DNA from: Bacteroidales bacterium
Lineage (GTDB): Bacteria > Bacteroidota > Bacteroidia > Bacteroidales > F082
Direction of reading: 5' to 3'
Length of the DNA stretch: 43,085 nucleotides
Assembly (NCBI GenBank): GCA_017548125.1
Contig: JAFYNK010000058.1
Location: 1 to 43,085, forward strand
The notes beneath the pieces are model-generated. The model worked only from the letters and a program-made list of their open reading frames with translations. It searched no databases and was not told the origin of the DNA. Each line of letters opens with the position of its first letter. Within the stretch, counting starts at the first letter, position 1. A program made the translations under genes and the position numbers. Positions 1 to 8,632 of the stretch are shown here, in pieces.

Positions 1-124
1 ATTTTAGAATAAGTGAATTTTTAAATAAACAATGGCCATAATCTAACTTTTGCCTCCTATTTTTGCATCGGAGGCGTTCTCAAATGAATTTGTTTTGCGT
101 TTTCATAGCTTTGTAATTTTTTGA

Positions 125-156
125 CAAAAATAAGACAATGAAAATGCATTTGTCAA
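125..156 (-). promoter_or_regulatory. Leftward Bacteroidota-type promoter leaving the window
   Basis: Read on the minus strand there is TTGACA at 156-151, 18 bases, then the -7 box TATTTTTG at 132-125. This fits the Bacteroidota TTG / TAnnTTTG consensus. It points out of the left edge. The leader (1-118) holds a GCCTCC/GGAGGC hairpin at 52-75 and no open frame longer than about 11 codons, so the gene it serves lies beyond the window. A 14-base direct repeat (160-173 and 224-237) flanks the region, without a clear meaning. Nothing else was recognised in 1-238. Confidence 0.5.
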
Positions 157-238
157 TAGAGATACAAGTTTTTGTAAGATGTAAAATCTTATTCTATTGC
201 AAATCAATCATGTTTAAAAAAGTAGATACAAGTTTTTT

Positions 239-619
239 CTATAGCTTATACTGTAATTCTCTTATGGCAAGAAGTAGAGGCTCTAAATCATGCTTTATAA
301 TACTGAATATTTCTTCAGCATCAATGTCGAAATAATGATGTGCAATGATATCTCGAACACCCATTATTTCGCTCCATGGAATGGATTTGTTTAGGGATAA
401 TATTTGCTTGTTTGTTACTTTATCAAATCCCTTTATACTTTCTCCAATTGCGATTAATAGCATACAGGCGGCATCTAATTTTTCCATGCCGGATGAGGAA
501 GTAAGAAAGTCGTTTACGTGATTTATGTCTTTGGTTCGTTCTTTTAATCTTTCAATTGCATTTTCAATTTGTTTCAGAATGTTGACTGCTAATTCATTCC
601 GTGAGTATTTCGATTCCAT
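239..619 (-). CDS. hepT: HepT-like HEPN ribonuclease toxin (DUF86)
   Basis: All-alpha HEPN protein of about 126 residues in the DUF86/HepT family. In this family the HEPN domain is an RNase that is kept inactive by its MntA partner. The catalytic motif RX4HXY is complete: R89, H94 and Y96 within RDIIAHHY. In characterised pairs MntA adds AMP groups to the motif tyrosine, so Y96 is the likely target. I chose the ATG at 619; a TTG at 628 would add three residues. The frame overlaps the end of mntA (594-893) by 26 bases, so the two are translationally coupled in the order mntA-hepT. Family assignment is firm. Activity as a toxin is inferred from the family and the intact motif. Confidence 0.85.
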   Translation of the reverse strand: MESKYSRNELAVNILKQIENAIERLKERTKDINHVNDFLTSSSGMEKLDAACMLLIAIGESIKGFDKVTNKQILSLNKSIPWSEIMGVRDIIAHHYFDIDAEEIFSIIKHDLEPLLLAIRELQYKL

Positions 620-893
620 CCCTTTCAATCTCTCTCTTTAAAGTTTCATTCATGTTTTTGTGTTCTCTTACAATGTCAACATTACAAGCAAGAAGTTCTT
701 CTAAGAAATGTTTCAGACGAATACGAAGTAACATGTTGGGTTTCATGACAACACATACGTCAATATCGCTGCTGTTAGTTTGTTCTTCTCTTGCAACAGA
801 ACCAAACAATTTCATAGAAGTGACGCCAAATTGTGATTTTATGACATCCGAAAATGACTTGATTGTCGATATATATTCACTTCTTGATTTCAT
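594..893 (-). CDS. mntA: MntA-like minimal nucleotidyltransferase antitoxin
   Basis: Minimal nucleotidyltransferase of about 99 residues, Pol-beta fold. The signature GSX10DXD is exact: G31-S32, then ten residues, then D43 and D45 within SSDIDVCV. These aspartates bind the metal ions in the family. MntA proteins inactivate HepT by AMPylation. The longer frame starting at 944 adds 17 residues that read through the promoter region, so the ATG at 893, followed by MKSRSEY, is preferred. It is the first gene of a two-gene unit with hepT. A -7 box CAAAAATA (plus-strand view) at 912-919 lies just upstream. Family call is firm; pairing with HepT follows from the overlap. Confidence 0.85.
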   Translation of the reverse strand: MKSRSEYISTIKSFSDVIKSQFGVTSMKLFGSVAREEQTNSSDIDVCVVMKPNMLLRIRLKHFLEELLACNVDIVREHKNMNETLKREIERDGIEILTE

Positions 894-911
894 GTCTCTA
901 TTATAACAATA

Positions 912-944
912 CAAAAATAAAAAAGTTTTTGGAAACCAATACAA
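912..944 (-). promoter_or_regulatory. mntA-hepT promoter with repeat-derived -33
   Basis: On the minus strand the -7 box TATTTTTG occupies 919-912, and a TTG at 944-942 lies 22 bases upstream. That TTG is the first unit of a heptamer tandem repeat (942-969), which also carries the stop codon of the preceding gene. Confidence 0.5.
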
Positions 945-969
945 TTTTCAATTTTCAATTTCCAATTTC
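942..969. repeat. Heptamer tandem repeat CAATTTY x4
   Basis: Four consecutive 7-base units (CAATTTT, CAATTTT, CAATTTC, CAATTTC). The array encodes the last residues (KLEIEN) and the stop codon of the TPR/HTH gene on the minus strand and reaches into the mntA promoter. Confidence 0.75.
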
Positions 970-2465
970 CCCACAATGTCTCCTTTTTCTTCGATATTTA
1001 ATTTCTTTCTGATGGAGGTTCTTGCCTTGTTGACGGTGTTGACACTCTGTCCTAAAACTACTGCCGATTCCTGTGCGGTGAAAGGCGTGAAAGCAAGGAT
1101 GCAAACTTTATATTCTGTGTCTGTGAGGTTTGGATATTTCGTCTTTATCTCTTTTGCGAGGCCGGGTTGTTCTTCGTTGAAGATGTTTAATATCGCATCG
1201 AAAGATGTTTCTGACATGCCCTCAATCTTTCCTTTTATCATCTTGTAGCGTGTTTCGGAATTGGATTTGTTGTTTTCCATCATGGTCATGCTATAGACCA
1301 ACATATATTTCCACTGGAGATTTTTCTGTAAGGTCGCAACGATATCTTTCATCCTCAATTTGGTTTCATTGACCTCGTGAGTCAATGCGTCAATGTCGCC
1401 TTTGTTGTTGGAGATATGAAATTCCTGTTCCGAGACTTTCTGCTCATATTCTTGCAGCAGCTCATTAAGTCTGAGGTTATCTTCTTCATATCTCAACAAT
1501 TCATTCTTTAGTTCCAATTCTATTTTCTTTTTCTTCAATCGTCTGTAAATATATGCTATAATCATAACGCTCATAATTAATAGAATGAAAGTCATGATGT
1601 TTATCAGACGCTGCTTTTTCAACAGTCTGTCATTATATTCATTTTCAATCTTCTCGTAATCATATTTCTTCTGAATTTCCAAGACATTCTGGTTCATACG
1701 CTCATGTAACATTTCCATATCCATCTCTGCAAACTCTTTATAATGATGATAAGCTTTCTCGTAATTTTCTTCTGATAAGGCCCTTTTTGATAAGAATGAA
1801 TTGATGGCAATTTTTATGGTCTTGTCTTCAATATTGTCATATTCTTTTTTTAACAAATCTTCGTAATATGAGCAAGAATCGTTTTCGTTCATATAATGGA
1901 ACAGATATGCGAGATTGAGATGATAACGCGGAATTTCCTTTTCTTCCTTGTTGTAATTCAAAGAAAGTCTGATATATTTGAGGGCTTCTTCGTAATTGCC
2001 TGTTTCCTGATACAATGCTCCGATGTTTTGATAAGCGACGGAAATCACGTTGGTGTCGCCGGATTGTTCCGCATAATAGACGGCGTCTTTGAAATATTGA
2101 ATCGATTTGTCGGTGCTGTCCATGATGAAGTAGGCTCTTCCGATTCCGGCATTGGTATAAGAAAGCATCGTGGGATTGTCTTTTGTGGTTTCAGCCGACA
2201 GATTCAGCATTTCTATTGCCTCATCGAATGAATATTGTTCTAAGAGAAGCATTCCCATATATTGTTGAGTGAGGCCGAGCAGTGCTGTGTCGTTTTCTTT
2301 TTTAGCCGCTTCCAAAGCTTGTTTGTATGTGGCTATAGCGAGTTCGTTTTCGGCATTGTTCTCATATTCTTTTGCTAAATCGAAAAGTTCTCTGGCAGAA
2401 TGAATCTTGTTGCTACAAGAAAGCAATAATGTCGATAATATAAATATGAGAAAGACTCTCTTCAT
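948..2465 (-). CDS. TPR lipoprotein with transmembrane segment and C-terminal HTH
   Basis: About 505 residues. The N-terminus is a lipoprotein signal (LLLSC, Cys17). Tetratricopeptide-like repeats fill roughly residues 25-260, with clear TPR helices such as AYQNIGALYQETGNYEEAL. A transmembrane segment lies near 285-310 and is followed by a basic coiled coil (about 310-370). The C-terminal 65 residues resemble a LuxR-type helix-turn-helix: LTDTEYKVCILAFTPFTAQ, then VNTVNKARTSIRKKL. This architecture is common in Bacteroidales and suggests a one-component sensor, with TPRs outside and the DNA-binding end in the cytoplasm. I chose the ATG at 2465 over 2477 because the signal peptide begins there and GGAGGG precedes it. 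The last codons come from a heptamer repeat. Target genes are unknown. A second copy of this architecture is at 16962-18782. Confidence 0.75.
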   Translation of the reverse strand: MKRVFLIFILSTLLLSCSNKIHSARELFDLAKEYENNAENELAIATYKQALEAAKKENDTALLGLTQQYMGMLLLEQYSFDEAIEMLNLSAETTKDNPTMLSYTNAGIGRAYFIMDSTDKSIQYFKDAVYYAEQSGDTNVISVAYQNIGALYQETGNYEEALKYIRLSLNYNKEEKEIPRYHLNLAYLFHYMNENDSCSYYEDLLKKEYDNIEDKTIKIAINSFLSKRALSEENYEKAYHHYKEFAEMDMEMLHERMNQNVLEIQKKYDYEKIENEYNDRLLKKQRLINIMTFILLIMSVMIIAYIYRRLKKKKIELELKNELLRYEEDNLRLNELLQEYEQKVSEQEFHISNNKGDIDALTHEVNETKLRMKDIVATLQKNLQWKYMLVYSMTMMENNKSNSETRYKMIKGKIEGMSETSFDAILNIFNEEQPGLAKEIKTKYPNLTDTEYKVCILAFTPFTAQESAVVLGQSVNTVNKARTSIRKKLNIEEKGDIVGKLEIEN

Positions 2466-2497
2466 TAAACCCTCCATTCGTTCATTTCTGATTTAAA

Positions 2498-2542
2498 GAC
2501 GCTTCAATGAGTGGTTTATTTTTAAGGAAACATTGAAACGTC
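2498..2542 (-). terminator. GAGACG-type hairpin after the Lys-rich protein gene
   Basis: GACGCTTCAATG (2498-2509) and CATTGAAACGTC (2531-2542) pair over 12 bases with one mismatch and a 21-base loop. On the minus strand the outer edge reads GTAGAGACG, as in other gene-end palindromes of this window. The T-run is short (TTTAAAT), so termination is likely but not certain. Confidence 0.5.
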
Positions 2543-2569
2543 TCTACCAACACACTCCTGAACTCCTAA

Positions 2570-3244
2570 CTAAATCTCCATCCATTCCCAGTCGGCTTCT
2601 AATATGTTTCTGCGTGAACTGCATTTGTCGTCTTTGCAGATGAGGCTTATGTTTTTCTTGTAGAATGTTATTCTGTATGAGCCTTCAACGCCCTTGCATT
2701 CGTTTCCGTCGCTGCTGAAGACGATGAGGTTGTTCTCTATTCTGTAGTCTCCAGTGATAGGTTTTGAAGCGTCAACGCCGAAGAAGTCGATGCGGTATCC
2801 GTAGTCGTCCATAGTGAGGGAAGCGCCTTGTTCGCTGCTGAGCCAGCATCCGTTCAAGGTTCTTGTCTCTTTGGCTTCTTTCTTAGGCTCAACGACTTGC
2901 TGTTTCGTTTCTTCCTTTTTGCTTTCTTTTTTTACTTCAGGCTTTGCCTTGGTCTCAGGCTTGTCTTCCTTTTTTGCCTCAGGCTTTGTTTCTTTCTTGG
3001 TTTCTTGTTTTTTTATATCGTTATCTTGTTTGATGGAAATTTCCTTCTTTTGTACTTCCTTGTTTTTGTCATCGTTGAAATTGCCTAAAATCAAAAATGT
3101 AGCTCCTGCGAATATTGCCAGTAACAATAATGTCAGCATTATCTTTGAGAATGCGTTCAATGAGTTGTTTTTAGAGCTTTTTTTCTTTGATTTTCCGCCT
3201 TTTTTAGGCTTGCTTGTTTTCTTTCCTTTTTTTGCCGTTGCCAT
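2570..3244 (-). CDS. Lys-rich single-pass membrane protein, unknown function
   Basis: 224 residues, not recognised as a named family. The first 30 residues are extremely basic (Lys/Ser/Gly). A transmembrane segment follows at about 34-54 (IMLTLLLLAIFAGATFLIL). Next is a low-complexity Lys/Glu linker, about 60-125, with repeated KKE and KPE units. The C-terminal 95 residues form a compact domain rich in aromatic residues with four Cys, perhaps a small beta barrel (GCWLSSEQGASLTM, SYRITFY). The topology implies a basic cytoplasmic tail, a flexible periplasmic spacer and an outer domain. It is divergent from guaA, with an 83-base shared upstream region. Function is unknown. Confidence 0.6.
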   Translation of the reverse strand: MATAKKGKKTSKPKKGGKSKKKSSKNNSLNAFSKIMLTLLLLAIFAGATFLILGNFNDDKNKEVQKKEISIKQDNDIKKQETKKETKPEAKKEDKPETKAKPEVKKESKKEETKQQVVEPKKEAKETRTLNGCWLSSEQGASLTMDDYGYRIDFFGVDASKPITGDYRIENNLIVFSSDGNECKGVEGSYRITFYKKNISLICKDDKCSSRRNILEADWEWMEI

Positions 3245-3301
3245 ACTAATTTATTTTGCTGCAAGTTTAAGAAAAAATCTTCAAACAATCGATAAATTAA
3301 T

Positions 3302-3309
3302 TAACTTTG
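3302..3309 (+). promoter_or_regulatory. guaA -7 box TAACTTTG
   Basis: TAACTTTG lies 18 bases before the guaA start codon and matches TAnnTTTG. No clear TTG is seen at the expected -33 distance (the region reads TTCAAA). Confidence 0.4.
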
Positions 3310-3327
3310 CAACCAAAATCATAAAGC

Positions 3328-4902
3328 ATGCAAGAATCAATTTTAATTTTAGATTTTGGCTCACAGGTAACTCAGCTTATCGGACGTCGTCTTCGTGAGA
3401 TGAATGTCTATTGTGAGATCCATCCTTATAATAAAATACCAGAGTTGACACCTGATGTTAAAGGTGTTATCTTGAGTGGTAGTCCATTCTCTGTACGCGA
3501 TGCTAAAGCTCCATTCGTTGATTTGTCGAACATTAAAGGAAAATTGCCTCTCTTAGGCATTTGCTACGGTTCACAATTCATGGCATATCACTTCGGTGGT
3601 GATGTCAATGGTTCAATAGCAAGAGAATACGGACGCGCATCTCTCACAGTCGTTGATGAATCATGTCCTTTGTTCGAAGGTGTAAGCAAGGTCAATCAAG
3701 TATGGATGTCACACGGTGATACCATCGCTGCATTGCCAACAAACGCTCGCGTCATAGCAAGTACAGAAGACGTAGTCAACGCTGCATATAGAATCGAAGG
3801 CGAAGAAACATACGCAGTACAATTCCACCCAGAAGTATCACACTCAGTGGAAGGCACTAAGATGATCGAAAACTTCGCTAAACGCATCTGCGGCTGCAAA
3901 GGCGACTGGACTCCAAGTTCTTTCGTTGACAATATCGTTGAAGAACTCAAACAACAACTCGGTGACGACAAGGTTATCTTAGGCCTTTCTGGCGGCGTTG
4001 ACAGTACAGTAGCAGCTGTATTGTTGAACAAAGCTATCGGTTCAAACTTACATTGCATCTTCGTTGACAACGGCCTCTTGAGAAAGAACGAATTCGAAGA
4101 TGTCATGGAATCATATAAAGACTTAGGCCTTAACGTTATAGGCGTCAATGCTGGTGAGTTGTTCTTGAGCAAACTCAAAGATGTTGCAGATCCTGAATTG
4201 AAACGTAAGGCTATCGGCGCTACATTCATCGAAGTGTTTGAAGCTGAAGCTAAGAAGATAAAAGGCGCAAACTGGTTGGCACAAGGTACTATATATCCAG
4301 ACGTTATCGAAAGTGCTGGCATCGAAGGCGCAACATGTAAAATCAAATCACACCACAACGTTGGCGGTCTCCCTGAAAAGATGAACCTCAAGATCGTTGA
4401 GCCATTACGCGCTCTCTTCAAAGACGAAGTACGCCGTGTTGGCCGCGCCTTAGGCATCAAGAAAGAACTCATCGGCCGTCATCCTTTCCCAGGACCAAGC
4501 TTGGCAATACGTCTCTTAGGCGCTGTAACAGAAGATAAGTTGCGTATCCTCCGCGATGCTGACGAAGTATATATCTCATCATTGAGAAACTGGAAATGCG
4601 AGTTGCCACACGCTTCATTCCCAAATGAAATGGCAGACAACCTTTACGACAGCATCTGGCAAGCCGGAGCAATCCTCCTTCCATGCAAGAGCGTCGGCGT
4701 TATGGGTGACGAACGCAGCTATGAATATACAATAGCTCTCCGCGCTGTTATATCAACAGACGGTATGTCAGCAGACTGGGTACATCTCCCATACGAATTC
4801 CTTGCTAAAGTATCAAACGATATTATCAATAAAGTCAGAGGCGTCAACAGAGTATGTTACGACATCAGCTCTAAGCCACCAGCGACAATTGAATGGGAAT
4901 AA
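3328..4902 (+). CDS. guaA: GMP synthase (glutamine-hydrolysing)
   Basis: Converts XMP to GMP using ATP and glutamine, the last step of guanine nucleotide synthesis in the cytoplasm. At 524 residues it is the usual full-length two-domain enzyme. The N-terminal class I glutamine amidotransferase has the nucleophile Cys79 in GICYGSQ and the HPE of QFHPEVSHS near residue 170. The ATP pyrophosphatase domain carries the P-loop SGGVDS at 221-226. The C-terminal dimerisation domain ends with the expected ATIEWE. The start at 3328 gives the normal N-terminus ([10 protein letters not shown]). Codon use is strongly biased, with many gct, ggc and ctc codons, as in gdhA and tpiA, suggesting high expression. 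Confidence 0.97.
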   Translation: MQESILILDFGSQVTQLIGRRLREMNVYCEIHPYNKIPELTPDVKGVILSGSPFSVRDAKAPFVDLSNIKGKLPLLGICYGSQFMAYHFGGDVNGSIAREYGRASLTVVDESCPLFEGVSKVNQVWMSHGDTIAALPTNARVIASTEDVVNAAYRIEGEETYAVQFHPEVSHSVEGTKMIENFAKRICGCKGDWTPSSFVDNIVEELKQQLGDDKVILGLSGGVDSTVAAVLLNKAIGSNLHCIFVDNGLLRKNEFEDVMESYKDLGLNVIGVNAGELFLSKLKDVADPELKRKAIGATFIEVFEAEAKKIKGANWLAQGTIYPDVIESAGIEGATCKIKSHHNVGGLPEKMNLKIVEPLRALFKDEVRRVGRALGIKKELIGRHPFPGPSLAIRLLGAVTEDKLRILRDADEVYISSLRNWKCELPHASFPNEMADNLYDSIWQAGAILLPCKSVGVMGDERSYEYTIALRAVISTDGMSADWVHLPYEFLAKVSNDIINKVRGVNRVCYDISSKPPATIEWE

Positions 4903-5093
4903 TCAATGCATAATTCGTAATGCATAATTCATAATTGAGACGTGCCGGCGTGATTAAACGCTGACACGTCTTGAATATTTAGTAAGCAGCTTGTGACTCA
5001 AAGCTCGCAGCTCATGACAAAAAAAACAAAAAAATAATTAATAACCACATCAACAGTTAGACTGTTGACCTAAAATCATTTAAAGAGAAAATT
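4903..5093. repeat. Repeat-filled gap between guaA and the YitT gene
   Basis: This gap is almost entirely short repeats. 4909-4936 holds four heptamers of type CRTAATK (CATAATT, CGTAATG, CATAATT, CATAATT). 4939-4970 is a hairpin (listed separately). 4986-5013 holds four looser heptamers (GCAGCTT, GTGACTC, AAAGCTC, GCAGCTC). Near 5050-5070 an inverted repeat CAACAGT/ACTGTTG precedes the next gene. No gene is seen. Confidence 0.6.
4939..4970 (+). terminator. GAGACG-type hairpin after guaA
   Basis: GACGTG (4939-4944) pairs with CACGTC (4965-4970), and inner GGCG (4947-4950) faces CGCT. The left edge reads GAGACGTG. It is followed by TTGAATATTT rather than a solid T-run, so it is a moderate terminator candidate. 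Confidence 0.45.
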
Positions 5094-6038
5094 ATGAAAA
5101 CAATGAATTGGAAGAAGGAAGCTCTCGCTTATTTCTATCTCATTTTTGGTAGTTTGTTGTTCGCTATCGGCGACATCTTATTCGTTAACCCTTACATCTT
5201 GGCTCCAGGTGGAACTTACGGTCTCTCAAATGTGTTGAACACCGTATGGCCTTGGAAAGTGTCTCTCTATGCTATCTGCATGGACTTTCCATTGTTGATA
5301 ATCGGTACTTTAATCCTTGGACCTAAATTCGGTATCAAGACTATCATCTCAACATTCTTGATTTTCGGTTTCACTTACCTCATCGAAACATTCATCGGTT
5401 ATGCTCCAATTATCCACAACGGATTGTTTGAAAATGCAGTTAACCCAAACCCAGAATGGTTGCTCGTTCCTCATAGCGAAAGCACATACTTCATCCCAGA
5501 TTACTTCCTCAACACATTGGTTGCTGGCGGTATCTACGGTTTGGCTATCGGTCTCATCTTCAAGTCAGGCGCAACATCAGGCGGTAGCGACATCATCTCA
5601 ATGATTCTCCACAAATATACCAAGATCTCTCTCGGTACATTGGTTATGATCGTTGACTCAATCATCACTCTCACAACATTAATCGCTGAACCACAATTAC
5701 GCCTCCCAGTTTATTCAATCTTGGTTATCTTCATCGAAGGTAAAATCATCGACCTCGTTGTTGACGGTTTCAATAGCTACAAAACAGCATTCATCGTTAC
5801 TGATAAAGCTGAACAAGTACGCGACATCATCATCAAAGACATCAACCGCGGCGGTACATGCTTCTTCGGAAAAGGCTTATATAAAGGTGTTGACCGTAAG
5901 ATGATTTATGTTACATTGACACGTCCAGAACTCGTTAAGTTGCAATCAGCATTGAAAGAAGTTGATCCAGATGCATTCTTGAACATCGTTTCAAGTACAG
6001 AAATCATGGGTAAAGGCTTCAAACCTCTCGTTGATTGA
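5094..6038 (+). CDS. YitT family membrane protein (DUF2179 C-terminal domain)
   Basis: 314 residues. The N-terminal two thirds contain five or six hydrophobic segments, starting with YFYLIFGSLLFAIGDILF and including a GxSGGSD stretch (SGATSGGSDIISMIL, about 160-174) typical of YitT proteins. The C-terminal 85 residues are soluble and match the DUF2179 pattern, including the phrase RGGTCFFGKGLYKGVDRKMI around 253-272. The family is widespread and its substrate is unsettled, so no transport function is claimed. The gene stands alone between repeat-rich gaps and ends before a good terminator. Confidence 0.85.
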   Translation: MKTMNWKKEALAYFYLIFGSLLFAIGDILFVNPYILAPGGTYGLSNVLNTVWPWKVSLYAICMDFPLLIIGTLILGPKFGIKTIISTFLIFGFTYLIETFIGYAPIIHNGLFENAVNPNPEWLLVPHSESTYFIPDYFLNTLVAGGIYGLAIGLIFKSGATSGGSDIISMILHKYTKISLGTLVMIVDSIITLTTLIAEPQLRLPVYSILVIFIEGKIIDLVVDGFNSYKTAFIVTDKAEQVRDIIIKDINRGGTCFFGKGLYKGVDRKMIYVTLTRPELVKLQSALKEVDPDAFLNIVSSTEIMGKGFKPLVD

Positions 6039-6069
6039 TATATAATGGCAAAAGCCTAATGATTAAGGA

Positions 6070-6097
6070 GGAGCTGCTGTGAAAGTAGCTCCTTTTT
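6070..6097 (+). terminator. Rho-independent terminator after the YitT gene
   Basis: GGAGCTGCT (6070-6078) pairs with AGTAGCTCC (6084-6092) over nine positions with one G-U, loop GTGAA, followed by TTTTT (6093-6097). Confidence 0.8.
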
Positions 6098-6156
6098 CAT
6101 TAATAATTCAAAATTTAATCCATATCAGCTTTGGCTCATACTATAAACTTTTTGTC

Positions 6157-6197
6157 TCGTAGTCTTGTAGTCTTGTAGTCTTTTTTTATTATCTTTG
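6157..6197 (+). promoter_or_regulatory. Promoter of the LysM gene with octamer repeat at -33
   Basis: Three octamers (TCGTAGTC, TTGTAGTC, TTGTAGTC; 6157-6180) are followed by a T-run and the -7 box TATCTTTG at 6190-6197. The TTG at 6165-6167 lies 22 bases before the -7 box, so the tandem repeat supplies the -33 element. Confidence 0.55.
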
Positions 6198-6224
6198 TCG
6201 AAAAATGTTCTGATTATAATTTAA

Positions 6225-7856
6225 ATGATAATGAAAGCTTTTAGAATTGTTTTATCATCTGTTTTCGTTTGTCTTGCCACTTTGATTTTCGCTCCAGAAA
6301 TAAAGGCGCAGCAAAACGTGAAATCACAAATAATTACTGAATATAACGGAAAGCAATACTATATTCATACAGTCCAGAAAAAACAGACTTTAAAGGATAT
6401 CGCCGATATTTATAATGTGAGTATAACAGATATTCTGTTTGAAAATAAAGAACTGAAAACAAATCCAAAACAAGGAACTATAATCAGAATACCTTATAAA
6501 GAAATAATCATAGAAGTGCCGACTGAAACAGAAGAGGCCTTGATGGAAGTTGATACCGTTTCTTTTGTTCCGGAATTTGTCCCTAAAACATACGATTCGG
6601 AACGTCTGTATAAGGTGGCTCTTCTGATGCCTCTTTACCTCGAGCATGTTGACGACAAATTCATTCAGGAAGAGGCGTCTAACAAACAGCTTCTCGCTAA
6701 GCCGTTCTCATATCTTCATTTCTACGAAGGATTTATGATAGCCGTCGATTCGATGGTAAGTAGCCAAAATATGAAATTAGACCTTAAGGTTTATGATATA
6801 GACCAAGATACAAGCAAAATAGCCAGCGTGCTTTGTGACTCAACTCTCCTCAATATGGATATGATTGTAGGTCCTTTCCACTTGAAGCCTTTTGAAAAAG
6901 TGATGCGTTTCGTTGCTGACAAGGATGTCATGATCGTTAATCCAATGACAAATAGGGAAGACCTTCTTGTTGGAAATAAGAATATGGTGAAGGTAAAGCC
7001 TTCTTATTCTTTCCAGATGCAATGGCTGGAGCAGCTTGTTAAAGATAAATATACCGATAATAATATCTTCGTGTTGGCAATGGATTCTGCAAATATGGAA
7101 AACGCGTATATCATTGAGAACATCGCGTTGAGAAATATTGATGATTATTCTTATGTGCCTAATAAGAAAATCAAAAAGATTATCAAGAAATATCAAGACG
7201 CCATGAAGAATGAAGAGCTGGAATTTGACTCTACAAAATATCAGTCAGACAATGTCGTTTTTGATGTGTTTATGATAAATGAATTTCCTGACGATACGAC
7301 AAAGCTGAAAAATCAGGTTGTGGTATATAATTATTCTATCGACAGCTTGAATGAGGTTAGAAATGTGGCATCGTCATTCCGTAAGAATCTGTTCATCGTT
7401 TATGGCGACAGCAAGGTCTTCGCTACTGAAATAATCAATAAGTTGAGCATTTTCTCAAAAGACTATCCAGTGAGCTTGGTGGCGCTTCCTGATTGGTCTA
7501 AGTTTGATAGATTGTTTAATGAAAATTTGATGAAGCTCAATACTGTCATCTTCGACGACGATTATATCAATTATGATAGTTATGCGGTAGGAAAGTTTAT
7601 CTGCAAGTTTAGAGAAGAATACGGAACGGAACCAAAAGATATGGCATATCATGGATTTAACATTGGCTGGTATTTCCTCAATGCACTGATGAATTACGGC
7701 GATAATGTGTCGGAAGGCATCGCGACATATAGAATACCGTTGTTGAACACCAAGTTCTATTTCGAGAAAAAGAGAAATGATGACGGATATGAAAATACAT
7801 TCTGGAATGTTTATCAATACAAAAACTATGAAAAAGTTATTTTGCCGTATGAATAA
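6225..7856 (+). CDS. Secreted LysM protein with type 1 periplasmic-binding fold
   Basis: 543 residues. A signal peptide ends near residue 29 (IFAPEIKAQQ). A LysM domain follows at about 43-90 (YYIHTVQKKQTLKDIADIYN, then TIIRIPY), expected to bind peptidoglycan. From about 125 the protein resembles the receptor-type periplasmic binding fold (YKVALLMPLYLEHV near the start, later MIVGPFHLKPFEKV). Such LysM plus binding-fold proteins are a recurring Bacteroidota arrangement, loosely like the activator LpoA of Gammaproteobacteria, but a role as a cell-wall synthase activator is only a guess. An alternative start at 6231 removes two residues. The 3' end overlaps the next gene by eight bases. Confidence 0.75.
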   Translation: MIMKAFRIVLSSVFVCLATLIFAPEIKAQQNVKSQIITEYNGKQYYIHTVQKKQTLKDIADIYNVSITDILFENKELKTNPKQGTIIRIPYKEIIIEVPTETEEALMEVDTVSFVPEFVPKTYDSERLYKVALLMPLYLEHVDDKFIQEEASNKQLLAKPFSYLHFYEGFMIAVDSMVSSQNMKLDLKVYDIDQDTSKIASVLCDSTLLNMDMIVGPFHLKPFEKVMRFVADKDVMIVNPMTNREDLLVGNKNMVKVKPSYSFQMQWLEQLVKDKYTDNNIFVLAMDSANMENAYIIENIALRNIDDYSYVPNKKIKKIIKKYQDAMKNEELEFDSTKYQSDNVVFDVFMINEFPDDTTKLKNQVVVYNYSIDSLNEVRNVASSFRKNLFIVYGDSKVFATEIINKLSIFSKDYPVSLVALPDWSKFDRLFNENLMKLNTVIFDDDYINYDSYAVGKFICKFREEYGTEPKDMAYHGFNIGWYFLNALMNYGDNVSEGIATYRIPLLNTKFYFEKKRNDDGYENTFWNVYQYKNYEKVILPYE

Positions 7857-8511
7857 GATCTTTTCTTGTCTGATGATATTGATGCTTTTGGCCTCATGTG
7901 AAGAATCCAAGGACAAAGATGTTGTAAAGTCGTATTATGAAAACGGCAATATAAAGTCGGAGCTTAGGTATAAAGACGGCTGCCTTGACGGCGAATGTAT
8001 ATGGTATTTTTCTAATGGCAAGCCAGAGCTGAAGATAAACTATGTGATGGACACATTGCAGGGCGAGTCGTTGCGTTGGTATGAAAACGGTTTTATGCAG
8101 TCGAGATGTTTTTATAAAAACAACGAATACGATAGTATTTTCGAATCATATAATGTGATGGGCAAGATGGTGAAGAGAGAATATTATAAGGAAGGTGTCA
8201 AGCATGGCGCGCTTACTCAGTGGTATAATAATGGAAATTTATTCCTGGAAGGAGCGTATGATGAAGGTATGTTTGATGGAAGATGGATTATATATTATGA
8301 AAACGGCAGCATTGGCTCGACGGCTACATATAATAAAGGTAACGGGGTACAGATAGGATATTCTCCTGATGGCGTCATGATGACAAAGATATATTATAAA
8401 GATAATGAGAAAGATGGTGAAGAGATGAGATATAATAAACAAGGTGAAGTGATGGAAATTCTCATTTGGGAAGCAGGAGAATTTGTGAGAAAAATAGATA
8501 AAAAACACTGA
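7849..8511 (+). CDS. MORN-repeat lipoprotein (YwqK-like)
   Basis: 221 residues. The lipoprotein signal MNKIFSCLMILMLLASCEES places the lipid Cys at residue 17. At least six MORN-like repeats follow, with the pattern YYENGNIKSE, WYFSNGKPEL, WYENGFMQSR, WYNNGNLFLE and YYENGSIGST, each about 22 residues. Annotation pipelines often call this family YwqK antitoxin, but nothing here supports a toxin pair. A surface or periplasmic scaffold role is more natural. I chose the ATG at 7849, which overlaps the previous stop; longer frames upstream would lack the signal peptide. It is coupled to the LysM gene, suggesting a joint envelope function. Confidence 0.75.
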   Translation: MNKIFSCLMILMLLASCEESKDKDVVKSYYENGNIKSELRYKDGCLDGECIWYFSNGKPELKINYVMDTLQGESLRWYENGFMQSRCFYKNNEYDSIFESYNVMGKMVKREYYKEGVKHGALTQWYNNGNLFLEGAYDEGMFDGRWIIYYENGSIGSTATYNKGNGVQIGYSPDGVMMTKIYYKDNEKDGEEMRYNKQGEVMEILIWEAGEFVRKIDKKH

Positions 8512-8541
8512 ATTTTTTAAAGAAAAAATATTTGTTAAATA

Positions 8542-8574
8542 TTTGGCAATTATTAATTAAAAACATTACCTTTG
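8542..8574 (+). promoter_or_regulatory. gdhA promoter
   Basis: TTTG at 8542-8545 and TACCTTTG at 8567-8574 are separated by 21 bases, an excellent match to the Bacteroidota consensus. An AT-rich leader of about 50 bases precedes the gdhA start at 8633. Confidence 0.75.
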
Positions 8575-8632
8575 CGGAGCAATTATTTAAAGAAATTAAT
8601 TTTATTATTTAACCCAATAAAAAATAAAAGTA

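Noticed and set aside
2828-3398. Hydrophobic plus-strand frames antisense to the Lys-rich protein
   Set aside because: Leu/Phe-rich products arise from reading AAG/GAA repeats on the opposite strand; the longest also runs into guaA.
3696-4472. Long minus-strand frame inside guaA
   Set aside because: It is the antisense shadow of guaA, caused by that gene's strong codon bias; its product is low-complexity and has no motif.
7849-8511. Toxin-antitoxin pair involving the YwqK-like MORN protein
   Set aside because: The pipeline name suggests an antitoxin, but no toxin gene is adjacent; it is coupled to a LysM envelope protein instead.
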